From assembly GCF_001696715.1 (NCBI RefSeq), contig NZ_MBFM01000002.1:421321-485320 (forward strand): 64,000 bases of DNA, read 5' to 3'. The stretch is from Thauera phenolivorans (GTDB taxonomy: Bacteria > Pseudomonadota > Gammaproteobacteria > Burkholderiales > Rhodocyclaceae). Below are positions 1 to 9,905 of the stretch, piece by piece (within the stretch, counting starts at the first letter, position 1; every line of letters starts with the position of its first letter). The notes beneath the pieces were generated by a model, which was given only the letters and a program-made list of their open reading frames with translations, searched no databases and was not told where the DNA came from. The position numbers were made by a program, and so were the translations under genes.

Positions 1-91
1 ACTCGACGGCCAGCGCGGGGGTGCCGAGGGCGTCGTGCGAACGACGCATGCCGCGACGGGAGGGGGATTTCTTGTTCTGCTGAACGGCCAT
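1..91 (-). CDS. rpmF: 50S ribosomal protein L32 (partial, N-terminus only)
   Basis: Structural protein of the large ribosomal subunit. The 30 visible residues start [20 protein letters not shown], the basic N-terminus typical of bacterial L32; the rest runs off the window edge. It lies 30 bp downstream of yceD on the same strand, the classical yceD-rpmF arrangement, so the two are probably co-transcribed. The zinc-ribbon part of L32 is outside the window, so whether this copy keeps its cysteines cannot be judged. Confidence 0.95.
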   Translation of the reverse strand, partial: MAVQQNKKSPSRRGMRRSHDALGTPALAVE

Positions 92-121
92 GATTAATGC
101 TCCTGATACAAATGTTTGCGC

Positions 122-634
122 CTAGTTCTTGCCCGTGCCGCGTAGCGCGGACAGCTTGGCAAAAGGCGATTCCTTTACCGTTCCGCCGTCGGGGCGGAGC
201 GAATCACAGTTTTGGTGTCGTGGTGCGATCGGCAGCGCAAGCAGGATTTCGTCCTCGACCAGACCGAGCACGCCGAGTTCGCCATCCACCTCGATCGCAT
301 CGACCTCGTCGTCTTCCAGCTCCTCTTCCGGGATCGGCTGGCCCGAACGCACCGGCTGCAGCACGCTGTCGAGCTGGAGCGGCCAGGCGATCGCGCCGAG
401 GCAGCGCTGGCAGCGCAGATTCAGCACGCCCTGCGCCGTCAGCCGCAACTGCGGCCTGCGCTCGGCATCGAGCCGGCCAACGATCCCGAAGACCACCGTC
501 CCGCTGTCGTCCGCGAGCGCATCCGCGAGACGGACGAGCCGTGCAACAGCCACCGTCCCGGACAGGCTTCGGCCTTCGGCCGCGAACCGGAACGGGTCGG
601 CAATGTAAGAGGATTGAACGCTTTGCTCCGACAT
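122..634 (-). CDS. yceD: YceD/DUF177 family, large-subunit rRNA accumulation protein
   Basis: 170 residues, the usual length for the DUF177 (YceD) family, whose E. coli member is needed for normal 23S rRNA accumulation. A CQRC pair near residues 75-78 and the acidic stretch EEELEDDEVDAIEVDGELG in the second half are family hallmarks. It is immediately upstream of rpmF, the context in which the family is defined. The ATG at 632-634 is used because a near-consensus -10 box ends only 9 nt before it. No Shine-Dalgarno sequence is visible, so the message may be nearly leaderless. Family assignment is firm; the molecular role comes from E. coli. Confidence 0.9.
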   Translation of the reverse strand: MSEQSVQSSYIADPFRFAAEGRSLSGTVAVARLVRLADALADDSGTVVFGIVGRLDAERRPQLRLTAQGVLNLRCQRCLGAIAWPLQLDSVLQPVRSGQPIPEEELEDDEVDAIEVDGELGVLGLVEDEILLALPIAPRHQNCDSLRPDGGTVKESPFAKLSALRGTGKN

Positions 635-643
635 AAGCGCGTG

Positions 644-671
644 AGTATATCAATTTTTTCGACTAGCCAAA
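644..671 (-). promoter_or_regulatory. Putative sigma-70 promoter of yceD-rpmF
   Basis: Minus-strand TATACT (644-649) is preceded by TTTGGC (666-671) with a 16-bp spacer. Transcription would begin about 2-4 nt before the yceD ATG, leaving no room for a ribosome binding site. The -10 box is strong and the -35 box is weak. Confidence 0.45.
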
Positions 672-755
672 CGAAAATCGACGCCGATGCATGACCGGCG
701 GAATCGGCGGGTGCGACAATCACGGGTCTCCCCCAACGCCCGACCGTCAGATCCG

Positions 756-1331
756 ATGAAACTGGTCCTCGCCTCCACCTCCGCCTATCGCCGCATGCTG
801 CTCGAGCGCTTGCAGCTGCCCTTCGAAACCGCCCGACCCGAAACCGACGAGACCCCGCTCCCGGGCGAGGCTCCGACGGCCACCGCCGAACGGCTCGCGA
901 TCGCGAAGGCATGCGCGGTCGCCGCCGCCCACCCCGACGCGCTGATCATCGGCAGCGACCAGGTGGCCCACCTCGGCGACGAGGTGTTCGACAAGCCGGG
1001 CACCGAGGCCGGCGCAATCGCGCAGCTGCAGCTCATGCGCGGCCGCACCGTCGCCTTTCACACCGCGCTCGCCGTGCTCAATACGCGCAGCGGACGCATC
1101 CAGTGCGAGGCAGTGCCCACCCTGGTGCGCTTTCGCGAACTCGGCGACGAGGAGATCCGGCGCTACGTCGCGAAGGAAAGACCGCTCGACTGCGCCGGCA
1201 GCGCCAAGGTCGAAGGGCTCGGCATCACCTTGCTCGACGCACTGTCGGGCGACGATCCCACCGCGCTGATCGGCCTGCCGCTGATCGCGCTGTCGCGCAT
1301 GCTGCGTACCGAAGGGGTGGAACTGCCATGA
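756..1331 (+). CDS. maf: Maf/YceF-type nucleoside triphosphate pyrophosphatase
   Basis: 191 residues of the Maf/Ham1-like fold, which hydrolyses non-canonical or modified NTPs (m7GTP for the YceF clade) to the monophosphate and PPi. Visible motifs are the N-terminal LASTSAYRRMLLERL phosphate-binding loop, IGSDQVA with the probable catalytic Asp near residue 69, and the C-terminal IGLPLIALSRML of the YceF branch. The ATG at 756 is chosen because the family begins right at the beta-strand before STSxxR; upstream in-frame codons have no homology-like character. Its TGA overlaps the ATG of the next gene (ATGA), so the two are translationally coupled. Confidence 0.9.
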   Translation: MKLVLASTSAYRRMLLERLQLPFETARPETDETPLPGEAPTATAERLAIAKACAVAAAHPDALIIGSDQVAHLGDEVFDKPGTEAGAIAQLQLMRGRTVAFHTALAVLNTRSGRIQCEAVPTLVRFRELGDEEIRRYVAKERPLDCAGSAKVEGLGITLLDALSGDDPTALIGLPLIALSRMLRTEGVELP

Positions 1332-2068
1332 ACGCAGGCGCGCCCGGCAAGGCCCTCGGCACCCTCTTCCTGATTCCCGTCGGTCTCGGCGAGGCCCCGT
1401 GGTCGAGCTTCGTACCCGCCCAGGTGCAGGCGATCGCTGCCGGCCTCAGGCACTTCGTCGTCGAGACCGCGCGCTCGGCGCGCGCCCACCTCAAGCAGCT
1501 CGACTACCCGCACCCCCTGCGCGAGACCGACATCCGCGAACTGCCGCCCGTCGGCGGCGCCGGCGAGCAGGCCGCGCTCGACGCCCTGCTCGGCCCCGCG
1601 CTCGCCGGCATCGACCTCGGCCTGATGTCCGACGCCGGCTGCCCGGCGGTGGCCGATCCCGGCGCCCGCCTGGTGGCGCGTGCCCACGCGCTCGGCGTCC
1701 GCGTGGCGCCGCTGGTCGGTCCGTCCTCGATCCTGCTCGGCCTGATGGGCTCCGGCCTCAACGGCCAGAGCTTCGCGTTCCACGGCTACCTGCCGGTCGC
1801 CGAGAGCGAGCGCGACGCGCGCATCCGCACCCTCGAGGAGGAGTCGCGCCAGTTGCAGCGCACCCAGATCTTCATCGAGACGCCCTACCGCAACGAGCGC
1901 CTGGTCGACGCCCTGCTCAAGCACTGCAAACCGCACACCCGGTTGTGCATCGCGTGCGACCTCACCACCGCCGAGGAATTCCTCCACACCCGCACGATCT
2001 CGGCGTGGCGCAAGGCACCGCCGGCGAAGCTTGCGAAACGGCCCGCGCTCTTCCTGCTGCTAGGCTGA
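1328..2068 (+). CDS. Tetrapyrrole-methylase-fold SAM methyltransferase (RsmI-like)
   Basis: 246 residues of the TP-methylase fold shared with RsmI, which 2'-O-methylates C1402 of 16S rRNA. MSDAGCPAVADPG and GPSSILLGLMGSGLNGQSFAFHGYLP match the SAM-binding and substrate-facing signatures of that family. It is shorter than canonical RsmI (about 280-300 residues) and lacks the usual N-terminal GxLYVVATPIGN wording, having GTLFLIPVGLGE instead. It therefore belongs to the RsmI-like side family often found beside maf, and its substrate is not established. It overlaps maf by 4 nt and converges on the HAD gene with a 4-bp gap. Confidence 0.8.
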   Translation: MNAGAPGKALGTLFLIPVGLGEAPWSSFVPAQVQAIAAGLRHFVVETARSARAHLKQLDYPHPLRETDIRELPPVGGAGEQAALDALLGPALAGIDLGLMSDAGCPAVADPGARLVARAHALGVRVAPLVGPSSILLGLMGSGLNGQSFAFHGYLPVAESERDARIRTLEEESRQLQRTQIFIETPYRNERLVDALLKHCKPHTRLCIACDLTTAEEFLHTRTISAWRKAPPAKLAKRPALFLLLG

Positions 2069-2072
2069 AGCT

Positions 2073-2729
2073 TCAGGTGTGCGTGCGCAGCCAGGCGGCG
2101 AAGGCCGCCGGGGTGTCGAGGCAGGCGAGCGGCGACTCGGCCTGCAGCGCCGCCGCCGGATGGGCGCCGAAGCTGACCGCCAGCGCGGCGACGCCGGCGT
2201 TCCTCGCCATCTGCAGGTCGTGAGTGGTGTCGCCCACCATCAGGGTGCGCGCGGGATCGACCCCGAGTTCGCCCATGATCTCCTCGAGCATCGCCGGATG
2301 CGGCTTCGAGAAGCATTCGTCGGCACAGCGCGTGCTGTGGAAGAAGGGCCCGAGCCCCGAGTGGGCGAGCGCACGATCGAGCCCGACCCGGCTCTTGCCG
2401 GTCGCCACCCCGAGCATCCGACCCGAATCAGCGAGCCAGGCGATGGTGTCGGCGACTCCGGGGAACAGACCCAGTTCGTGGTCCGACGACAGGAAGTGGT
2501 GGCGATAGCGCTCGGAGATCCTCGGATAGTCGCGCTCGGCCAGCCCCGGGGCGACATGGCGCAGCGCGTCGATCAGGCCGAGCCCGATCACGTAGCGGGC
2601 ATCGTCCTCGCTCGGCTCGGGCAGCCCGAGATCGACGCACGAGGCCTTCATCGCACGCACGATCGCGCCCGCGGAGTCCATCAGCGTGCCGTCCCAGTCG
2701 AAGACGATCAGTTCGAAGCGTTCAGCCAT
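2073..2729 (-). CDS. HAD-superfamily phosphatase (phosphoglycolate phosphatase-like)
   Basis: 218 residues with the four HAD motifs in order: FDWDGTLMDS (nucleophile Asp and general acid Asp), ATGKS (motif II), KPHPAML (motif III Lys) and VGDTTHDLQMA (motif IV). A helical cap lies between motifs I and II, as in the Gph/PGMB subfamily. The ATG at 2729 starts directly before the first beta-strand and overlaps the rluC stop by 8 nt, so it is coupled to rluC; this rluC-HAD pairing is common in beta- and gammaproteobacteria. The substrate is uncertain. Phosphoglycolate would suit the glycolate locus elsewhere in the window, but that is speculation. Confidence 0.85.
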   Translation of the reverse strand: MAERFELIVFDWDGTLMDSAGAIVRAMKASCVDLGLPEPSEDDARYVIGLGLIDALRHVAPGLAERDYPRISERYRHHFLSSDHELGLFPGVADTIAWLADSGRMLGVATGKSRVGLDRALAHSGLGPFFHSTRCADECFSKPHPAMLEEIMGELGVDPARTLMVGDTTHDLQMARNAGVAALAVSFGAHPAAALQAESPLACLDTPAAFAAWLRTHT

Positions 2730-3696
2730 TTCTCTTGCCTTGTGACCCTTTCTGCTCCGCATCCAGGCGGTCGACGAAATCCTGCAGTTCGGCCGGCAGC
2801 TTCGCCTCGAAGGACAGCCGCTCCCCGCTCAGCGGATGGGCGAAGGACAGCTTCGCCGCGTGCAGGAACATCCGCTTCAGCCCCTCGCCTTCGAGCCGCT
2901 TGTTGAGCGCGAAGTCGCCGTACTTGTCGTCGCCGCACAGCGGAAAGCCGAGATGGGTCAGGTGCACGCGGATCTGATGCGTGCGACCGCTGCGGAGTTC
3001 CACCTCGACCAGACTGTAGTCGGCCCATCGCTTCACCAGCCGCACGATGCTGTGCGAGGGCTTGCCTTCCTCGCTCACCCGCACCCTGCGCTCGCCTTCG
3101 GCAGTCAGGTACTTGTGCAGCGGCGCCTTCACGTGCTGGAGCGGATTCGACCACCGACCGGCCACCAGCGCGAGATAGCGCTTCTCCATGCGGCTCTCGC
3201 GCATCATGTCGTGCAGCACGGTGAGCGCCGAGCGCTTCTTGGCGACGATCAGCAGGCCGGATGTCTCCCGATCGAGCCGGTGGGCGAGTTCGAGCATGCG
3301 CAGCTCGGGGCGCTGCGCGCGCAGTTGCTCGATGACCCCGTAGCTGACCCCGCTGCCGCCGTGCACCGCCTTGCCCGCGGGCTTGTCGATGACCATCAGG
3401 GCGTCGTCCTCGTACACCACCGGCAGCGGCTTGCCGGCCGGCGCAGGGGCGCTGCGCACCGGCTCGGCGATACGGATTGGCGGGATCCGCACCTCGTCGC
3501 CCACCGCGAGGCGATAGGTCGCCTGCACCCGGCCGCCATTGACCCGCACCTCCCCGCTTCGCAGGATCCGGTAGACGTGACTCTTGGGCACCCCCTTGGC
3601 CAGCCGCAACAGAAAATTGTCGATCCGCTGCCCGGCCGCGGTCTCGTCGATGCGCTCATGGCGCACTGCAATGGCTTTGCCTTCGGTCATCATCAT
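2722..3696 (-). CDS. rluC: 23S rRNA pseudouridine synthase RluC
   Basis: 324 residues. An S4 RNA-binding domain (residues ~15-75, GQRIDNFLLRLAKGVPKSHVYRILRSGEVRVN) precedes an RluA-family catalytic domain with HRLDRETSGLL (catalytic Asp) and SGRTHQIRVH. This architecture isomerises U955, U2504 and U2580 of 23S rRNA in E. coli. Three consecutive ATG codons (3690, 3693, 3696) are possible starts; the first follows GGAAG at 8 nt and a good promoter, so 3696 is listed. It is divergent from rne across a 404-bp gap, the same pairing as in enterobacteria. Confidence 0.92.
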   Translation of the reverse strand: MMMTEGKAIAVRHERIDETAAGQRIDNFLLRLAKGVPKSHVYRILRSGEVRVNGGRVQATYRLAVGDEVRIPPIRIAEPVRSAPAPAGKPLPVVYEDDALMVIDKPAGKAVHGGSGVSYGVIEQLRAQRPELRMLELAHRLDRETSGLLIVAKKRSALTVLHDMMRESRMEKRYLALVAGRWSNPLQHVKAPLHKYLTAEGERRVRVSEEGKPSHSIVRLVKRWADYSLVEVELRSGRTHQIRVHLTHLGFPLCGDDKYGDFALNKRLEGEGLKRMFLHAAKLSFAHPLSGERLSFEAKLPAELQDFVDRLDAEQKGSQGKRNG

Positions 3697-3700
3697 GCAA

Positions 3701-3729
3701 TATACTTCCGCCCGGCTGAATCCGGTCAA
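3701..3729 (-). promoter_or_regulatory. Putative sigma-70 promoter of rluC
   Basis: Minus-strand TTGACC (3724-3729), a 17-bp spacer and AGTATA (3701-3706), with an alternative -10 of TATATT at 3699-3704. The predicted start lies within a few bases of the ATG triplet at 3688-3696, so the transcript would be leaderless or nearly so. Confidence 0.45.
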
Positions 3730-4100
3730 GGCCAGCATTGATCCACCGCCGCGAGTGCGGATGGAAATGTCCGGCGATGAGCTTCCAGAAGTGCTCCCGG
3801 CCAGCCAGCGCATTCCAGGCCGCGCCCGAAAAAGGCGTCGATGGTAACGCAATCGCGAAACTTCGATCCACCCATTTGGATTTAGACGCGCAACACATAC
3901 GCAGGATCAAATGTTCCGGCCGTCCGGCGGCAATGCCCCGGCAGGCGGGAACACGAGAATTTCGACCAGCCCGACCCATCAGAGCCCAGATAGACATCAC
4001 CGGATGAAAGCAGCCCTACCCAATCGCTCCTGATCCCGGAAAGCGCGATGGTGCGCGCCGTTCGTCCTGCCCGTGTGATTTGCGCGGGAGAACGACACAA
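3730..4100 (+). other. Long rne leader/divergent control region
   Basis: No protein gene is evident in this stretch between rluC and rne. I see no confident sigma-70 promoter for rne. A GC-rich segment around 3910-3950 can fold and includes several short inverted repeats. RNase E autoregulates through a structured 5' leader of about 360 nt in E. coli. The similar size of this gap makes an analogous leader possible but unproven. A GGGAG purine stretch at 4085-4090 is a plausible ribosome binding site for the ATG at 4101. Confidence 0.4.
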
Positions 4101-7085
4101 ATGAAGCGCATGCTTTTCAACGCGACGCAGGCCGAGGAACTGCGCGTCGCAATCGTGGACGGTCAGAAACTGATCGACCTCGATATCGAGTCGGCCGCAA
4201 AAGAAGAACGCAAGAGCAACATCTACAAGGCGGTCATCACCCGCATCGAGCCCAGCCTCGAAGCGGCCTTCGTCGACTACGGCGCCGATCGCCACGGTTT
4301 CCTGCCGTTCAAGGAAATCGCGCGCTCCTACTTCCAGCCCGGCGTGGACGCGAGCAAGGCGTCCATCAAGGAAGCGCTGAAGGAAGGCCAGGAGCTGATC
4401 GTCCAGGTCGAGAAGGACGAGCGCGGCAACAAGGGCGCGGCGCTGACGACCTACATCTCGCTCGCCGGCCGCTACCTCGTGCTGATGCCGAACAACCCGC
4501 GCGGCGGTGGCGTTTCGCGCCGCATCGAGGGCGAGGAGCGCGCCGAGCTGCGCGAGAACATGGACCAGCTCGAGGTCCCCGGGGGCATGAGCCTGATCGC
4601 GCGCACCGCCGCGATCGGCCGTAGCGCCGAGGAGCTGCAGTGGGACCTCAACTACCTGCTGCAGCTGTGGCGCGCGATCGAAGGCGCCGCCCAGGGCCAG
4701 TCGGGCGCTTTCCTGATCTACCAGGAAGGCAGCCTGGTGATCCGCGCGATCCGCGACTACTTCCAGCCCGAGATCGGCGAGATCCTGATCGACACCGACG
4801 ACATCTTCGAGCAGGCCACGCAGTTCATGGCCCACGTGATGCCGAACAACGTCAGCCGGGTCAAGCGCTACGCAGACGACGTGCCGCTGTTCTCCCGCTT
4901 CCAGATCGAGCACCAGATCGAGTCGGCCTATTCCCGCCAGGTGAGCCTGCCCTCCGGCGGCGCGGTGGTGATCGACCATACCGAGGCCCTGGTGTCGGTC
5001 GACGTCAACTCCGGCCGTGCCACCAAGGGCGCCGACATCGAGGAGACCGCCTTCCGCACGAACTGCGAGGCCGCCGACGAGATCGCCCGTCAGCTGCGCC
5101 TGCGCGACCTCGGCGGCCTGATCGTCATCGACTTCATCGACATGGAGTCGGCGAAAAACCAGCGCGAGGTGGAAAACCGCCTGCGTGACGCCCTCCGCCA
5201 CGACCGTGCGCGGGTGCAGACCGGCAAGATCAGCCGCTTCGGCCTCCTCGAACTGTCGCGCCAGCGCCTGCGCCCGGCGCTCGCCGAGACCAGCTACATC
5301 ACCTGTCCGCGCTGCAACGGCACCGGCCACATCCGCAGCACCGAATCTTCCGCGCTGCACATCATCCGCATCCTCGAGGAAGAGGCGATGAAGGAAAACA
5401 CCGGCGCGGTGCACCTGCAGGTGCCGGTCGATGTCGCCACCTTCCTCCTCAACGAGAAGCGGACCGACATCGCCCACATCGAGATGCGCCACAAGGTGCA
5501 GCTCATCATCGTGCCGAACCGCCACCTCGAGACGCCGGCGCACGAGATCATCCGCCTGCGCCACGACCAGCTCAACGCCGAGGACATCGCGCTCGCCAGC
5601 TACCAGATGGTGCATAAGCCGGAAGAGGCCACCGTCGGCCTGCCGGTGCCGGGCAGCGAGAAGCCGGTGCGCCAGGAAGCCGCGGTCAAGGGCATCTCGC
5701 CGGGACAGCCTGCGCCCACGCCGGCGCCCGCCGCGCCGGTCGCCGAGGCGGCAGCGCCCGCGGCGGTCGCGAAGGAAGGCCTGTTCGCCCGCATCATGCG
5801 CTTCCTGCGCGGCGAACCCGCCCCGGTGGCGGCGCCCGCAGCCGTGGCGGAGGCCCAGCCCAAGCGCGAGCAACGAGCACGCGGCGAGCGCAACGGCGAC
5901 CGTCGCGGCAACGGCGGCCGCAGCCGTCGCAACGAGGGCGAAAGTCGCAGCAATCGTGGCGAGCGCGCCGAAGCGGGCGAGCGCCCGCAGCGCACCGCGC
6001 CGCAGGCGGACAGGGCCGAACGCGGTGAGCGCCAGGAACGTGGCGAGGGCGGACGCGGCCGCGGACGCAGTCGCGGACCGCGCAGCGATGAAGCCGGCAG
6101 CGAGCGCAACGGCGCTGAGCGTGCGGGCGAGCGCCAGCCGCGCGGCGAACGGGGCGCGAGCCGCCAGGCCGACAAGGCCGCCGAACCGATCACCGAGGAA
6201 ATCACCCTCGCGGCGGGCGCCGCTGCGGTCGCGGTGAGCCTGGTGCCGGAGGAAGAAACGCCGGCAATCGAGGCGCGCGGCGACGAAGAGGTCGGCCAGC
6301 CCACCGAAAAGCGCCGCCGCCGCGGCCGTGGTCGTGGTCGTCGCGCGGGTGAAGGCCCGGTCGCAGCAGACCAGACCGAAACCGCAACCGAAGCGGCGGA
6401 CGAGGCGGCGACGCCCGAGGCCGCAGCCGAGGAGGCCCCCCTGCCTGTGGCCGCAGCCCGTGCCGAAACGATCGTCGCCGAAGCCGGCACCGCGCCGCTG
6501 CCGGTGGTGGTGACTGCCGAGCCGACAGCCGCCGACGCCGTGCAGGAGCAGCCGGCGGAGCCGCAGTCCGCGCAACAGGAACCGGTCGCGTCGGCACTCG
6601 AGCCGAGCGCCGCGGAACCGGCGGTCGTCGAGTCCGCGGTCGAGATCGAGCCCGCTCCCGTGGCGGTCGCAGCCGCCGAGGAAACCGTGACCGCTGCCGT
6701 CGACCCCGCGCCGGAGGCCGAGCTTCCCCAGCCTGCCGTGGCCGAGGAAGCCGTGCAGACCGAGCCCGAAGTCGAGGTCGTGGCGCAGGCCGCTGCCCCC
6801 GAAAGGCCCGTCGTGGCAGAGGCCGAGGCCCCGGCGGTGGCAGTGGAGGCGCCGGCGTCCGAGGCCGCGGCCGTCGCGGCGGCGGCCACCCCGACCGCTC
6901 CCGGCCCGATCGTGGTCGACGAGGCGGCCGAATCCAGTGGCCTGGTGCTGATCGAGACCGACAGCAGCAAGCTCGCCGCCTTCGGCACCGGTGAACCCGA
7001 AGCGCCGCAGAAGCTCGGCCGCAAGCCGCGTCCTGCGCCGGTGATCGTCGAGGAAGCGCTGCAGCAGGTGGAAACCCACAAGTAA
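4101..7085 (+). CDS. rne: Ribonuclease E
   Basis: 994 residues. Endoribonuclease that starts mRNA decay and matures rRNA and tRNA, working at the inner membrane as the degradosome scaffold. The N-terminal half holds an S1 domain (~35-120), an RNase H-like part and the DNase I-like catalytic domain with Asp301 (SVDVNSG) and Asp344 (VIDFIDME), equivalent to E. coli D303 and D346. The Zn-link CPRCNGTGH has Cys402 and Cys405. After about residue 560 the protein becomes disordered. It then has an amphipathic GLFARIMRFLRG segment resembling the membrane-targeting helix, an Arg-rich RNA-binding region (~600-760) and an Ala/Glu/Pro/Val-rich low-complexity tail. The start MKRMLFNAT is canonical. A terminator follows directly. 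Confidence 0.97.
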   Translation: MKRMLFNATQAEELRVAIVDGQKLIDLDIESAAKEERKSNIYKAVITRIEPSLEAAFVDYGADRHGFLPFKEIARSYFQPGVDASKASIKEALKEGQELIVQVEKDERGNKGAALTTYISLAGRYLVLMPNNPRGGGVSRRIEGEERAELRENMDQLEVPGGMSLIARTAAIGRSAEELQWDLNYLLQLWRAIEGAAQGQSGAFLIYQEGSLVIRAIRDYFQPEIGEILIDTDDIFEQATQFMAHVMPNNVSRVKRYADDVPLFSRFQIEHQIESAYSRQVSLPSGGAVVIDHTEALVSVDVNSGRATKGADIEETAFRTNCEAADEIARQLRLRDLGGLIVIDFIDMESAKNQREVENRLRDALRHDRARVQTGKISRFGLLELSRQRLRPALAETSYITCPRCNGTGHIRSTESSALHIIRILEEEAMKENTGAVHLQVPVDVATFLLNEKRTDIAHIEMRHKVQLIIVPNRHLETPAHEIIRLRHDQLNAEDIALASYQMVHKPEEATVGLPVPGSEKPVRQEAAVKGISPGQPAPTPAPAAPVAEAAAPAAVAKEGLFARIMRFLRGEPAPVAAPAAVAEAQPKREQRARGERNGDRRGNGGRSRRNEGESRSNRGERAEAGERPQRTAPQADRAERGERQERGEGGRGRGRSRGPRSDEAGSERNGAERAGERQPRGERGASRQADKAAEPITEEITLAAGAAAVAVSLVPEEETPAIEARGDEEVGQPTEKRRRRGRGRGRRAGEGPVAADQTETATEAADEAATPEAAAEEAPLPVAAARAETIVAEAGTAPLPVVVTAEPTAADAVQEQPAEPQSAQQEPVASALEPSAAEPAVVESAVEIEPAPVAVAAAEETVTAAVDPAPEAELPQPAVAEEAVQTEPEVEVVAQAAAPERPVVAEAEAPAVAVEAPASEAAAVAAAATPTAPGPIVVDEAAESSGLVLIETDSSKLAAFGTGEPEAPQKLGRKPRPAPVIVEEALQQVETHK

Positions 7086-7104
7086 ACCAGCAGCGCTCAC
7101 ACCG

Positions 7105-7132
7105 AAAAGGCCATCCCGCGGGATGGCCTTTT
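7105..7132. terminator. Rho-independent terminator after rne
   Basis: A 12-bp perfect stem, AAAAGGCCATCC with its complement, closes a CGCG loop and is followed by TTTTCTTTG. The flanking A and T runs make it usable in both directions, and it sits 20 bp after the rne stop and 43 bp from the end of the converging phosphatase gene. Confidence 0.9.
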
Positions 7133-7175
7133 CTTTGTCTCCACCCCGCGTCCGTTCGACGGGCGCCGGCGCAGC

Positions 7176-7646
7176 TCAGCGGGCGTGCGCCAGGTGGTCG
7201 AGCAGCCCGGTGACCGCGTGTTCGCACAGGTCGAGGACGAGGTCGAAGCCTTTCGCGCCGCCGTAGTAAGGATCGGGCACCTCGTCGAACTCGCTGTCCG
7301 GCGCGTAGCGCAGGAACAGGTCGACCCGCGGCCGGTATACCTCGGGGCAGGCGGACTTCATGATCTTCAGATGGCCGTGGTCCATGGCCAGCAGCAGGTC
7401 GAAGCGTTGATAGTCCTGCGCCATCAGCTTGCGCGCCCGCAGCCCGCTGAGATCGTAGCCGCGCTTGGCCGCCGCCTGCACCGCCCGCGGATCGGGCGGC
7501 TCGCCGACGTGGTAGCCGTACGTCGCCGCCGAATCGACCTCGACCAGGTGCTGAAGCCCTCCGGTCTCGATGAAGTGGCGCGCCACCCCTTCGGCGGTGG
7601 GCGATCGGCAGATATTTCCGGTACAAACGAACAGAACCCGTTTCAT
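7176..7646 (-). CDS. Low-molecular-weight protein-tyrosine phosphatase
   Basis: 156 residues beginning MKRVLFVCTGNICRSPTAEG, the CX5R(S/T) P-loop at the extreme N-terminus with catalytic Cys8 and Arg14. The general acid is in the VPDPYYGG motif about residue 125. These enzymes dephosphorylate tyrosine residues, often on bacterial tyrosine kinases of exopolysaccharide systems, but no kinase or polysaccharide gene is nearby. It lies 9 bp downstream of uvrB on the same strand and is probably in the same transcript. Catalytic competence is well supported; the physiological substrate is unknown. Confidence 0.92.
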   Translation of the reverse strand: MKRVLFVCTGNICRSPTAEGVARHFIETGGLQHLVEVDSAATYGYHVGEPPDPRAVQAAAKRGYDLSGLRARKLMAQDYQRFDLLLAMDHGHLKIMKSACPEVYRPRVDLFLRYAPDSEFDEVPDPYYGGAKGFDLVLDLCEHAVTGLLDHLAHAR

Positions 7647-7655
7647 CTTTCTCCC

Positions 7656-9752
<2,097 letters not shown>

Positions 9753-9778
9753 GCTAAAATTCCCGCTTGATTTTCGGC

Positions 9779-9803
9779 CGCACGCACCAGGTGGGTGCGT
9801 GCG
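9779..9803. repeat. Perfect 10-bp inverted repeat in the uvrB/aminotransferase gap
   Basis: CGCACGCACC and its complement GGTGCGTGCG flank a 5-nt AGGTG spacer. It lies 27 bp upstream of uvrB and 103 bp upstream of the aminotransferase gene. There is no U-tract, so it is not a simple terminator; it may be an operator or an RNA hairpin in the aminotransferase leader. Confidence 0.55.
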
Positions 9804-9905
9804 CGAAAACGCTGATTATTTCCCAAATCGCGCCACAAGGCACGGCAGACTGCCCACCGCACGGCGCGAGCGAACCGCCAGCACCCTGGCCCTACTGGAG
9901 TCGAT

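Noticed and set aside
3882-7100. 1072-codon minus-strand frame opposite rne
   Set aside because: Low-complexity Leu/Arg/Gly/Ala composition mirrors the Ala/Glu/Arg codons of rne. The plus strand has full RNase E domains.
9753-9778. LexA box controlling uvrB
   Set aside because: No CTGT-N8-ACAG pattern is present in the short upstream region.
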